DNA of 17,419 bases. Origin: JBGTKH01 sp041744735 (GTDB lineage: Bacteria; Planctomycetota; Planctomycetia; Pirellulales; Pirellulaceae). Positions 7,823-14,980 of this stretch are shown piece by piece. The DNA lies in assembly GCA_041744735.1 (NCBI GenBank), contig JBGTKH010000167.1:1-17419 (forward strand). The letters are read 5' to 3'. The notes under the pieces are model-generated. The model was given only the letters and a program-made list of their open reading frames with translations, was not told the origin of the DNA and ran no database searches. The translations under genes were made by a program, and so were the position numbers. Numbering within the stretch: position 1 is the stretch's first letter; every line of letters starts with the position of its first letter.

Positions 7823-8107
7823 ATGACGTTTCCCATTTTCGTTCAACCAGAGAACGGCCAATTCGCGGCGCAGCTTGTTGGTGAGCACGACCTTCGTATC
7901 GTGCGTCCCACGCGCGACGAAGCGCTGAGCGCGATGCAAGACGAACTGCGGCGGCGCGTACAGTGCGGGGAACTTGTGGCGGTCAGCGTTGCCAATACAG
8001 GTGTCATGGCCGTGGCGGGCAAGTTCGCGGACGACCCCACGCTCCAGGATATCTGCGACGACATTTACACTCAGCGCGACCGCGAGCGGGATGAACTGTC
8101 GGAATGA
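7823..8107 (+). CDS. Antitoxin of a PIN-toxin TA pair (VapB-like)
   Basis: A 94-residue protein. ATG 7823 is preferred because GGAGG lies eight bases upstream; the longer in-frame start at 7775 has no such signal. It begins MTFPIFVQPENGQFAAQLVG, with a beta-strand and an APTR-like region (RPTRDEALSAMQDELRRRV), and ends in GKFADDPTLQDICDDIYTQR then DRERDELSE. The F-x-DDP...D-I-Y-x-x-R-x-x-D tail is common in antitoxins that pair with PIN-domain VapC toxins. The stop overlaps the next ATG (ATGA, 8104-8107), the usual coupling, but that toxin is reduced to a 28-residue stump. I recognise the antitoxin class by its tail and context, not a named family. Confidence 0.75.
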   Translation: MTFPIFVQPENGQFAAQLVGEHDLRIVRPTRDEALSAMQDELRRRVQCGELVAVSVANTGVMAVAGKFADDPTLQDICDDIYTQRDRERDELSE

Positions 8108-8190
8108 AGGCCTTTGACGCAACGCTGATTTCGCGAAATCGTCAGGACTTCGAGCAGGTTCCGAATCTATCCGTCGAGTTTTGGGGCTAA
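8104..8190 (+). pseudogene. VapC PIN toxin reduced to its C-terminal 28 residues
   Basis: The frame starts at the ATG overlapping the antitoxin stop and reads MKAFDATLISRNRQDFEQVP then NLSVEFWG and a TAA. ATLISRNRQDFEQVPNL matches the end of VapC toxins (the T-x-N-x-x-D-F-x-x-V-P-x-L motif holding the last metal-binding Asp). The preceding 100 or so residues, with the first catalytic acids, are gone, while the coupling ATG remains. This implies an internal deletion fusing the toxin start to its tail. It cannot act as a nuclease. Confidence 0.7.
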
Positions 8191-8223
8191 CTTCGAAAGT
8201 ATATCAGAACAGATGAAACTGTA

Positions 8224-8493
8224 ATGCCACAGATCGACGATGACTTTGTGCCGGTCACTGGCGGCGCGGACCTTGCTGACGACTACTTGCGCGACGACCT
8301 GGACTCGTTGAGCGATCTCAAAGTCCAGTCCGACTTGGATCGACACATCGTTCGGCTGCTGGCACTTCACAAAAACCTTCGCGTTGGGTTCCGCAACCGG
8401 GATTTGACCCGGCTTGATGACGCTACCAAGCACGACTTGCTGCAGGACATGAACGACCTGCTTGGCATCAAACCACTTCGTACCGGCAAATGA
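8224..8493 (+). CDS. Hypothetical acidic 89-residue protein
   Basis: The family is unknown to me. The protein starts MPQIDDDFVPVTGGADLADD, is rich in Asp and Leu in its first half, and ends LLQDMNDLLGIKPLRTGK. The middle (LKVQSDLDRHIVRLLALHKN) is likely helical. There is no signal peptide, membrane segment or cysteine motif. No clear ribosome binding site precedes the ATG. Amino-acid composition and the uninterrupted frame favour a real gene, but the surrounding 1.5 kb is full of remnants, so it could also be a leftover part of something larger. The stop overlaps an ATG opening a 30-residue frame (8490-8582) that I do not trust. Confidence 0.5.
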   Translation: MPQIDDDFVPVTGGADLADDYLRDDLDSLSDLKVQSDLDRHIVRLLALHKNLRVGFRNRDLTRLDDATKHDLLQDMNDLLGIKPLRTGK

Positions 8494-8555
8494 TCTCGGT
8501 CCAGCAGGCAACGGAATTCGCGCGGAAACTAGCGGTCGCGGTGCGGGTGTTCGGA

Positions 8556-8700
8556 TCACGGCTGTTCACCGACTTGCTTTAGGGCGCTGCTGTACAACGC
8601 CGGCGCCACGTAAAAGCCGTGTTGGATCAATGTGTCGAGTAGCGACCGCATCTCCGTGACCAATGCTGATGCCTCGCTTGGAGCAACGATGCGTAACGGA
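8556..8700 (-). pseudogene. C-terminal remnant of a DUF3368 (PIN/VapC-like) toxin
   Basis: The minus strand reads VTEMRSLLDTLIQHGFYVAP then ALYSSALKQVGEQP and a TGA at 8558-8556. R-x-LLD-x-L-x-x-x-GF-x-x-x-x-x-LY is the usual end of DUF3368 PIN-like toxins. The preceding residues (SLLQARHQH) are in another frame, so one base is missing near 8660-8665. Further upstream nothing of the family is left and no antitoxin is seen. Confidence 0.55.
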
Positions 8701-9111
8701 TCAATTCTACCATCCATTCAAGCACTCGCGAAGCGGAACAAGGAAGACCGGGCAATGCTGCGGCCACAGTCGCGAAAGGGAGAAAACGCCCTGGTCCAAT
8801 TGCTCGAACCCGGGGCATAGCTCATTCAGGCTGTCACAACGCTCTGATGACAATACCTGAGCCAACGGACTTGCTTCCCTCGCAGATCGCGAAGCGGGTG
8901 CCAAGCAGCGGCTTCACGACGAGCAGCGGAACAATGCGAAATTAGCCGGATCGCGCTAGCGATCGGTTCTCGCGCGAACCGTGATCTAGCGCCTAGCGGC
9001 TGATACTCGTAGCGTCTCCGAGCAAAAGACGACGGATCTTTGCTACCGATCCGAACGGACAGCGGCACTATTGCGACCGACGTGGACCGAACAGATATTG
9101 TGGCGAGAAGG
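8701..9111. other. Decayed stretch, no gene recognised
   Basis: Open frames here are short and overlap each other on both strands without family resemblance. Small palindromes such as GATCGCGCTAGCGATC are present. It lies between two truncated genes and is probably remnant DNA. Confidence 0.5.
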
Positions 9112-9391
9112 AGCCGGTTGAGGACCTGAAGGACAATCCTTTGCCCGACGGGGCGATCCAGCAGGTTTACGGCGGCCCGGTCAGCGAGAACCGTACGGCC
9201 AACTTCATCGAAGGCGTGCAGTCCCGCCAGCAGCCGATCTCCGATGTCTGGTCGCACAACTCTCGAACATCGCCATGCGTCTCGGCCGCGAACTCCAGTG
9301 GGACCCGGCCCAGCGTGAAATCATCGGCGACCCCCAAGCCAACTCCTTCCTCGCCCGCGAAAACCGCAAGGGGTTCGAGATCAACATGTAA
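9112..9391 (+). pseudogene. Truncated second copy of the Gfo/Idh/MocA dehydrogenase 3' end
   Basis: This stretch aligns with 1846-2147 of the intact dehydrogenase gene. Counted by eye, about 94% of aligned bases agree over the whole duplicated block including the antitoxin tail (9112-9433). A 22-base deletion after the VWSHN codons shifts the frame, so the conserved end (ENRKGFEINM and TAA) is out of frame with the beginning. There is no start codon and no upstream Rossmann part; homology begins abruptly at AGCCGGTTGAGG. It is a dead fragment of a duplicated or paralogous gene. Confidence 0.9.
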
Positions 9392-9436
9392 GTTCCGCTG
9401 TCCAGAGACGACGACTTTATCGACAGCCTGCTGTAA
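9392..9436 (+). pseudogene. Antitoxin-tail remnant, second copy of the junction
   Basis: It follows the dehydrogenase stop directly, as at 2148, and reads VPLSRDDDFIDSLL then TAA. Homology with the first copy ends at 9433, three bases before this stop closes. Confidence 0.65.
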
Positions 9437-9555
9437 AAAATTCGGCGACCGCGCATCAATTAGTTAGAACGCGACGGTGGTTGGTCCGCCACGCGGGACG
9501 AGTCGGCCGACTGATGAAGTGACCTGTACTTAAACTCTGTGAATCGAGGTGGATC

Positions 9556-9618
9556 ATGGCCAAGCGACGCGGCACGATCTACCACGGCAAGAAGCGTTCC
9601 CGCTTCACGCTGTGGTAA
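9556..9618 (+). CDS. Possible 20-residue basic peptide
   Basis: ATG 9556 is preceded by GAGGTGG, a good ribosome binding site. The peptide is MAKRRGTIYHGKKRSRFTLW, strongly basic and with no family I know. A strong hairpin (9640-9669) lies 21 bases after the stop. It may be a true small protein or the intact 5' end of a lost gene. The binding site and hairpin support expression; the length does not allow a functional call. Confidence 0.35.
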   Translation: MAKRRGTIYHGKKRSRFTLW

Positions 9619-9639
9619 ACGGCATTCGGTGAAGACGGT

Positions 9640-9669
9640 GCCGCGGCCACAAACCAGAGTGGCCGCGGC
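9640..9669 (+). terminator. Strong hairpin after the small ORF, terminator-like
   Basis: Exact 11-bp arms (GCCGCGGCCAC and GTGGCCGCGGC) surround an 8-base loop. No T-run follows, so it may be a factor-assisted terminator or an RNA-stabilising stem. Confidence 0.4.
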
Positions 9670-9769
9670 CCGCTCGCCGAAAGCTCGTCGGATTCGTTGA
9701 ACGGTTACAACGACTAAAACTCCATGGACGGTGTTTTTCACTAACCACTTGTTTTCGGAGGAATCAAGT

Positions 9770-9925
9770 ATGCACAACCGGTGCATCGATTGTGTTCCCG
9801 AACGACCCTGGCGGCGACGACGACCGTGGGTGATTTTTGACCCGTTCCCAGGCCCATTTTGCCCGCGGTGTGGGGACCATCATAACGCGGATTTCTGTGC
9901 GCGTTCATTGTCCCCGCTGATGTAA
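9770..9925 (+). CDS. Small Cys-rich (zinc-ribbon-like) 51-residue protein
   Basis: ATG 9770 has GGAGG eight bases upstream, one of the best ribosome binding sites in the window. The protein begins MHNRCIDCVPERPWRRRRPW, continues VIFDPFPGPFCPRCGDHHNA and ends DFCARSLSPLM. The pairs C5-x-x-C8 and C-P-R-C, with two histidines, could bind one zinc ion. The Arg-rich stretch between them suggests nucleic-acid contact, but that is inference. A terminator hairpin follows at 9945. I know no family for it. Confidence 0.5.
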   Translation: MHNRCIDCVPERPWRRRRPWVIFDPFPGPFCPRCGDHHNADFCARSLSPLM

Positions 9926-9944
9926 GGCAATCTTCTCCACGAAA

Positions 9945-9979
9945 CCCCGGCAGGTAGGGGAAGCCTTCACCTGCCGGGG
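9945..9979. terminator. Bidirectional terminator hairpin between convergent genes
   Basis: Exact 11-bp arms (CCCCGGCAGGT and ACCTGCCGGGG) flank a 13-base loop. It sits between the stop of the small Cys-rich ORF and the stop of the convergent CHAT gene. A short T-rich run follows on both strands (ACTTTCTC; TTTCGTGG). Confidence 0.65.
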
Positions 9980-10004
9980 ACTTTCTCGCAATGTATGATA
10001 TGCT

Positions 10005-12977
10005 CTATTGAACTGGTTCGCAGGCAAGACCGAACAAGTTGTAAAGCGCGACAGCCTCATTCTCCTTTATCGCGCTCAAATACCGTTCACCAAACGTCGT
10101 TGGTCCGTCGGAAACCAAGTGGCGATGCAAGACCTCGACGACGGTTGGCGGTACTTCGGCTACCGGCGCGCAGAATAGCCGACATCCAACACCCAGTGCG
10201 AATCCTGGAAGCCCGCCGATATCGCCCAAGAACTGACGGTTGACACGACCGCCGAAGCACGCGTGAACGAGCAATATGCGATGCTGAGCCAATTGCATCC
10301 AATCTGCGCCGTTCTCGGAAACGAGTTTAATCGGCGCATCTGGTGCGACCACGGATGCTATCCTACCACCTTCACTTTTTGTCGATTGACCGTTGGGCAA
10401 CAAATCGGCGAGCGGAACCAGTTCACCGTGCCCATAAATAACTGCCGCCGATGCAAACCGCTGCGACAAGAGTTCAGAATCCTCGCGCAATTGATTGGCC
10501 GTATCGACTAAGGTCTTGCGAATGACTTCGAGTTCCTCGCTGTTTGGCCCGAAATAGTCAAGATATGGAGCGAGTAGGTTTTCTTCGTCGCTGATCAGGA
10601 GTTCAACCCCGCGGACGTTGCGGCACCCTGTCTTCGAAACTCTTTGCGCCCAACTGAAAGCAGGAACGAGCGAAATCACCATTCCCGCATCGAAATTGCG
10701 CATCAAGTCCTGCCACGGTATCGTCGCCATGGTTGGTTCAGCGGCTAGCACGATCCATCTGGCGGACGCATCACATGAACGTACGGCGTCGAAGACCGCG
10801 CGTCCGAGTTCGTAAAAGTCGTCGCTCCAAGCAACGCCTTTCCAAAGATCTTCATCTTCGCCCAGTGATCGCGCTTGTTTAACAAAGCTCGATTTCGGTC
10901 GAAAAGGAAATGATTGCGAATCGCCATTTGGTGCGATCACTAGCACCCGCCATTGCAACGTTGACAGTCGGACAAGCGAGACGAGAACCGGCTGCCCAAG
11001 CACAGTTGAACCAAGTGTCTCTGCGAAGTCGAATTCCAATGAAGGCGACGAGCTGTTACCAAAACCAGATGTGCGCCGAAGTCGCCGCGGATTTGCACCA
11101 ACGCCACGAACGAGACCATAGACTGAACGGACTTCCTCTTCCGACAAAAGACCATACATTTTCTTCGTGAATATCTTCGTCGAGGAAGCAGCGCTGATGA
11201 TCGACAAGCATCGTCCCAGTAACAATTCATGCACTTCCAGCCACTCTAACGGCGAAAGCATCACGTCTTCAGGTAGTGCCGAGAGGCCGCTCCGCAGAAT
11301 TCGTTGCCAGAGCTCGAATGTCCCGATGTGAATTCCGAATGGTATCACCTCGAGTGCCTCGCCTACGGCGCCCGTGAATGAGAGAAGCTCATCACGCTCG
11401 GCAGGAAATCGCTCCAGAAGCTGAGCCGCGTTGTTGATTTGCTTGTACTGCAAACACAGCTTAAACGCGGATCGAAGAAGCGCAGGCTTATCGTCAAACT
11501 CTGGTGTCGGCGGCAGAGCTCGGTACACGAAATGGCCCAGCGGACTGTAACAAGGATCGCTTCTAAGCGGACACGCACTCAAAACGTTTTGCCAGTCGGC
11601 CTTTGTTTCTGGATTGATCGTCTGGTCCCAAGTCATCCGCATTCGATACGGATCGGGGCACTGGTTGGGCTTTTTGGATCGGCCAACACGAGTGCCACGC
11701 GCTGAAGAATTTACTTGGTCGGCGAAATTAGAGGATGTTGAGGAGCGGTCGTCGTCGGTGAAATCATCGTCGTCTTTGAGTTCGGGCTCCAGATAGCAAG
11801 AACTCGGCCCAGGATCGCGAGGAAACCGTTCCTCATCAGCAATCAATCCCGTTTGCTTCACCCAATACGCAAGCGCATCTCCGATATCTTGGTAACCATC
11901 CGCCGCAAAGTCCGGAGTCGTCCACATCCATTCATGTGCAAGAGCCGCTGCGCCTAGATCGTCACCCGCATCTCGCAAGGCCTGACCAGCGCGCCGCAAT
12001 TTCTTTACTTCGTCAAGGTATTCGCTTCGATCATCACCTGATCCTTTTCCGATCCGTATGCCTCTAGCCGTGCGCCACGACGTAACCGAAAACGGGGCCA
12101 CGCGTGCGAGAAGTTCAGCAGCGTCTTCGCACCAAGTCATGCCACGCAATGACGAGCGTGCAAGACCACGCGTGCGATACAACACGTCGGACAACTTGTA
12201 CGCGAGAGGCTTGCCGTAATACGGCAAGAGCCATTTCTGGTCGCGGTAGCCAGGCCCACAATTCGTGGCGTACCAATCCAATGAACCGCCCTTCCAGTCT
12301 CCGTAAATGAACGTGAACTCGGCTTCGAGCCGATCGACAATTTCGTTTGCACGTTGGAACTCAGGTGGCTGCCCGTTGACGTCATAACGGATCTTTTCCA
12401 CTCCACTAATCACCAGAATCCGTATTACGGCACAGGCAACTTTGCAGTCGTTAAGGGGAGTGAGAGTGCTGTCGATGTGACTGTGGCAAAGATCGGCGAG
12501 TTGTAAAAGGTGTCGCTTGTGCTCAATCGCCCAAGCCGACTCTTCAGCCGTTGCGCCTACCCAAGGGAATCGCTTTCCCATCTGGAGACCGAGTACGGCC
12601 AAACTGCCCCATACGACAGTTTGGTTTTGAGCCTCCGCGAGCGCATCGGTTGCAAGTGGAATCAATGTCGCTGAAATGTGTTTGCGCCACTCACCGGTAT
12701 AGCTGTTTGGACCCAGTAGCACCCAGAGTTGGTAGTCAGGCCGGGCGGGCACATCAAAAGTCTGGGCATATCCCTTGCATAGTTCCTTTTGCACCAAGTT
12801 TCGCATGTATTCGCGAACCGATTCGTCGACGCACATCGAATCCTGTGCGATCGCCTTTTCGTCTTTCCATCGCTCGTTGATGATTTCGCCAAACAGCGGG
12901 AAGTCCCCTTTGCGTTGCCGCTTCCTGAGACGCTGTAGGCCCTTGAAAGACGATTGTTGGGTACGCTGTTTAGGCAT
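10005..12977 (-). CDS. CHAT-domain (caspase-like) protease, third gene of the sigma/CHAT operon
   Basis: A 990-residue protein. The CHAT domain spans about residues 725-985. WIVLAAEPTMATIPWQDLM is the usual entry; the catalytic His is H850 in VIYGHGE and the Cys is C907 in LLVHACFGG, both checked against the codons. CHAT proteases (clan CD, related to caspases and separase) act as effectors in bacterial conflict and death systems. Residues 1-390 are mostly helical with a basic start (KGLQRLRKRQRKGDF); about 395-445 is an acidic/Ser linker (LKDDDDFTDDDRSSTSS); and a TPR-like helical part follows. No membrane segment is seen. The ATG at 12977 overlaps the upstream gene by eight bases and has no ribosome binding site, so translation is probably coupled. 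The target is unknown: either the adjacent protein or a cellular substrate is possible. Confidence 0.9.
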   Translation of the reverse strand: MPKQRTQQSSFKGLQRLRKRQRKGDFPLFGEIINERWKDEKAIAQDSMCVDESVREYMRNLVQKELCKGYAQTFDVPARPDYQLWVLLGPNSYTGEWRKHISATLIPLATDALAEAQNQTVVWGSLAVLGLQMGKRFPWVGATAEESAWAIEHKRHLLQLADLCHSHIDSTLTPLNDCKVACAVIRILVISGVEKIRYDVNGQPPEFQRANEIVDRLEAEFTFIYGDWKGGSLDWYATNCGPGYRDQKWLLPYYGKPLAYKLSDVLYRTRGLARSSLRGMTWCEDAAELLARVAPFSVTSWRTARGIRIGKGSGDDRSEYLDEVKKLRRAGQALRDAGDDLGAAALAHEWMWTTPDFAADGYQDIGDALAYWVKQTGLIADEERFPRDPGPSSCYLEPELKDDDDFTDDDRSSTSSNFADQVNSSARGTRVGRSKKPNQCPDPYRMRMTWDQTINPETKADWQNVLSACPLRSDPCYSPLGHFVYRALPPTPEFDDKPALLRSAFKLCLQYKQINNAAQLLERFPAERDELLSFTGAVGEALEVIPFGIHIGTFELWQRILRSGLSALPEDVMLSPLEWLEVHELLLGRCLSIISAASSTKIFTKKMYGLLSEEEVRSVYGLVRGVGANPRRLRRTSGFGNSSSPSLEFDFAETLGSTVLGQPVLVSLVRLSTLQWRVLVIAPNGDSQSFPFRPKSSFVKQARSLGEDEDLWKGVAWSDDFYELGRAVFDAVRSCDASARWIVLAAEPTMATIPWQDLMRNFDAGMVISLVPAFSWAQRVSKTGCRNVRGVELLISDEENLLAPYLDYFGPNSEELEVIRKTLVDTANQLREDSELLSQRFASAAVIYGHGELVPLADLLPNGQSTKSEGGRIASVVAPDAPIKLVSENGADWMQLAQHRILLVHACFGGRVNRQFLGDIGGLPGFALGVGCRLFCAPVAEVPPTVVEVLHRHLVSDGPTTFGERYLSAIKENEAVALYNLFGLACEPVQ

Positions 12978-13866
12978 CGGTAGTCGAAGTCACAAAGACA
13001 TGGACAGTGATTTTGTCCCAATTGGATGGAACTGGATGGTCAAAGTGTCTGTTGCGACGACCGGCGCTAAGCACAACCGAACTTTCTGCTCCGTGCCCGT
13101 CAAGCAACGCAATACGAATCTGCCCGCGCGTGTTCGCGGCGCTGTTGACTTTCACTACTCGCGCAGTCACTCGTGATTTTCCGCTCTTGGATGGACTCTT
13201 TGAAAGCTCGATAGCGATAGCCCACGGTACGTAGTGAGTCAATTCTGCTTTTGCCAGTTCGTCCCCGATGGGAATAAATCGTGGCTTGTCCTGTTCTGGT
13301 AGCCGTATGGATGCGCTCAATACAGGTGCCGACAATTGCGCCGTCTGCAGGCTGTCAACGTTACCTAGTTGTGCATGTAACCAGCCTCCCGCTGCCGCCG
13401 TCCATTGCAAGCGTGACGCGACTTCTTGATCCGATTCGGGACTCGCGCTTGACTCACGATGCATGGGGTCTTCGGAAACACCGTCGTTGCTTTCGCAGGA
13501 CACAGCACTATGCCAGTACTCTGTTGGTTCGTCACGAATGCAATCGCACAGATCCCAAAGCGCAAATGGATTAAGCGCCAAGCGTGCCAATTCTGCGTCC
13601 GAAAGTGTGTCGAGACCACTTTCGAGAATGGTTCTCAACGCGTCATCATCAACGATTTCGTTGTAGCGTACTTTCCGGTCCAAAACCGATTGTAGATTAC
13701 GTAGGTACGACTTCAATTGGGCGGAATCGGCGAGCGATGTCGTCAAGCAGTCAAGGATTTGATTTCTGAGCTGCGTGCCCAATTCGGCGCGGCCGTCCAT
13801 TAGGCGATCAGCCTTTTCGATCGCTTCCAGTACCTCGTACATGTTCTCTTGCAGATTTGCGGTCAT
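12970..13866 (-). CDS. Unknown 298-residue protein between sigma factor and CHAT protease
   Basis: I do not recognise a named family. The start at 13866 forms an ATGA overlap with the sigma-factor stop and has GAGG about ten bases upstream; the open frame extends further but those codons lie inside the sigma gene. Residues 5-115 are helical (MYEVLEAIEKADRLMDGRAE) and contain LALNPFALWDLCDCIRDEP then TEYW. Residues 120-150 are a polar, Ser-rich linker. Residues 153-298 begin WTAAAGGWLHAQLGNV and look beta-rich (PWAIAIELSK, RGQIRIALLDG, DKITVHVFVT). No signal peptide or transmembrane helix is present, so it is not a classic membrane anti-sigma factor. Its place suggests an adaptor, inhibitor or substrate linking the sigma factor and protease; this is inference. 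Confidence 0.85.
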   Translation of the reverse strand: MTANLQENMYEVLEAIEKADRLMDGRAELGTQLRNQILDCLTTSLADSAQLKSYLRNLQSVLDRKVRYNEIVDDDALRTILESGLDTLSDAELARLALNPFALWDLCDCIRDEPTEYWHSAVSCESNDGVSEDPMHRESSASPESDQEVASRLQWTAAAGGWLHAQLGNVDSLQTAQLSAPVLSASIRLPEQDKPRFIPIGDELAKAELTHYVPWAIAIELSKSPSKSGKSRVTARVVKVNSAANTRGQIRIALLDGHGAESSVVLSAGRRNRHFDHPVPSNWDKITVHVFVTSTTDA

Positions 13867-14540
13867 TTCTGTCTTTCCTCGTAGCTTGCCCAGTCCGGAT
13901 TGATCTGATCCCACTCCACACCCGACTCGGCCAGCAATTTACGCAGCTTGTGACGGATTTGCCGTAGCTTTTTCGTCATCCAAGCCCGACTGTAACCATA
14001 GCGTTTCGCAACGTCTTGCTTCTTTTGCTTGTTGGCTTCAATCGACACCACAATATCTCGCTCGTGGTCCGATAGCTGGGATAACGCGTCATCTAATGCA
14101 TCCGACTGATGAACACTCAGCGGTGTGTTTTCGTGGATTTCCGCCAGCGGGCGCGGCTGAGATTTGTTGTCGCCCGTGACCTCCGCCGGCCGAGATTCAT
14201 TGTCGTCCGTGACCGCCGACGATTGAGATCCGTTGTCGTCAGAGACCTCTGACGAAAGTACTCGGAGTTGAGGACGTCGTTTCTCCTTCAAGTATGTCGT
14301 CACTCCCGCATCAATCAGGTACTTGCGAAATCCTGGCTCCGATCGGAACTGACCAACATAATTCATCGCGCAAAGGTGCGCTGCCTGAACAAGGTCGTCG
14401 ATGACGTTCGCAAACTCCTTCGACGACAGATAGTGCAGGCGCTTGCGGATTCCGCCACGGATGATGTGTTCATCCCGCTTCATCCACTCAGCGCGGCAAT
14501 CGCCTGACGCGGTTTCGCCTTTCAGTGAACCTTCCGACAT
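13863..14540 (-). CDS. Sigma-70-like (ECF-type) RNA polymerase sigma factor
   Basis: A 225-residue protein from ATG 14540, with AGGAG five bases upstream; a GTG at 14546 is less likely. About residues 36-90 match sigma region 2 in a diverged form (VIDDLVQAAHLCAMNYVGQF then RKYLIDAGVTTYLKEKRR, the DLVQ core and the closing Arg pair). Residues 99-131 are three 11-residue repeats (V-x-x-DN-x-S-x). Residues 150-205 are region 4: LSQLSDHERDIVVSIE, then VAKRYGYSRAWMTKKLRQIR, a helix-turn-helix that would read the -35 box. It is the first gene of the operon and probably directs RNA polymerase to its own or related promoters. The next gene overlaps by four bases. The long linker replaced by repeats is unusual. 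Confidence 0.87.
   Translation of the reverse strand: MSEGSLKGETASGDCRAEWMKRDEHIIRGGIRKRLHYLSSKEFANVIDDLVQAAHLCAMNYVGQFRSEPGFRKYLIDAGVTTYLKEKRRPQLRVLSSEVSDDNGSQSSAVTDDNESRPAEVTGDNKSQPRPLAEIHENTPLSVHQSDALDDALSQLSDHERDIVVSIEANKQKKQDVAKRYGYSRAWMTKKLRQIRHKLRKLLAESGVEWDQINPDWASYEERQK
14148..14246 (-). repeat. Three tandem 33-bp repeats inside the sigma-factor linker
   Basis: Each unit encodes eleven residues: VSDDNGSQSSA, VTDDNESRPAE, VTGDNKSQPRP. The copies keep the frame and the core (D/G)DN-x-S-(Q/R). They lie between regions 2 and 4 and form an acidic, flexible spacer. Confidence 0.8.
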
Positions 14541-14688
14541 TTGCACTCCTCGCGAAGATTACTCGCTTGGATGCGGGGCCGTGGGTCCGTCCTAATTTCC
14601 GGCTTTGCATCCGGTAACATGCCTCCACTGCTCTCCTTACTAAACGATCCCTTCCGCGCCGATTTTTTACTTCAATCGACCGAATTCT

Positions 14689-14718
14689 ATTGTAGGCTCT
14701 CCATCTCAATCGTCGCAA
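14689..14718 (-). promoter_or_regulatory. Candidate promoter of the sigma/CHAT operon
   Basis: On the minus strand TTGCGA (14718-14713) and TACAAT (14694-14689) are separated by 18 bases, close to the sigma-70 consensus. This leaves about 140 bases of leader before the sigma-factor ATG. It is a single match picked by eye. Confidence 0.35.
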
Positions 14719-14980
14719 CGTGCCATGACGAAAAGAGTTGCAGTAAATGTCGGCAGCCAGATTTTAATCGAGAATTTGAATCTGGACGGTTAGCGGGTTA
14801 TCGCTCGTGGCGGCGAACCTACCTACGGGCTCGCTGAAGCGTCCGTCGGTCGCGCACGCCGATGTTTTCAGGCCCGACACGCAAACTTGCCTCCGTCACA
14901 TCGACCGACGCACGTGGTGTCGGACCAATCCGGTTTGTGAATTGCCCCTGGCTCGTTTGCTCGAACCTCCGGCATCAAGG
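14719..14980. other. No gene recognised; short open tail on the minus strand
   Basis: The minus strand below the slipin remnant has an open frame without a start (FEQTSQGQFTNRIGPTPRAS, then VDVTEASLRVGPENIGV, stop at 14821-14819). The first residues resemble the stretch after the other slipin tail (FEQSSQ, about 7505-7525). It may belong to the same duplicated block. Confidence 0.35.

Noticed and set aside
7544..8122. 192-residue minus-strand frame taken as one gene
   Set aside because: Only its last 45 or so residues resemble slipin; the rest is antisense to the antitoxin at 7823-8107, which has a good ribosome binding site.
8490..8582. 30-residue frame overlapping the 8224-8493 gene stop by ATGA
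   Set aside because: It overlaps the antisense DUF3368 remnant, is very short and has no recognisable motif; the overlap alone is not enough.
14148..14246. Tandem repeats as a possible CRISPR array
   Set aside because: There are only three diverged units with no spacers, and they keep a reading frame inside the sigma-factor gene.
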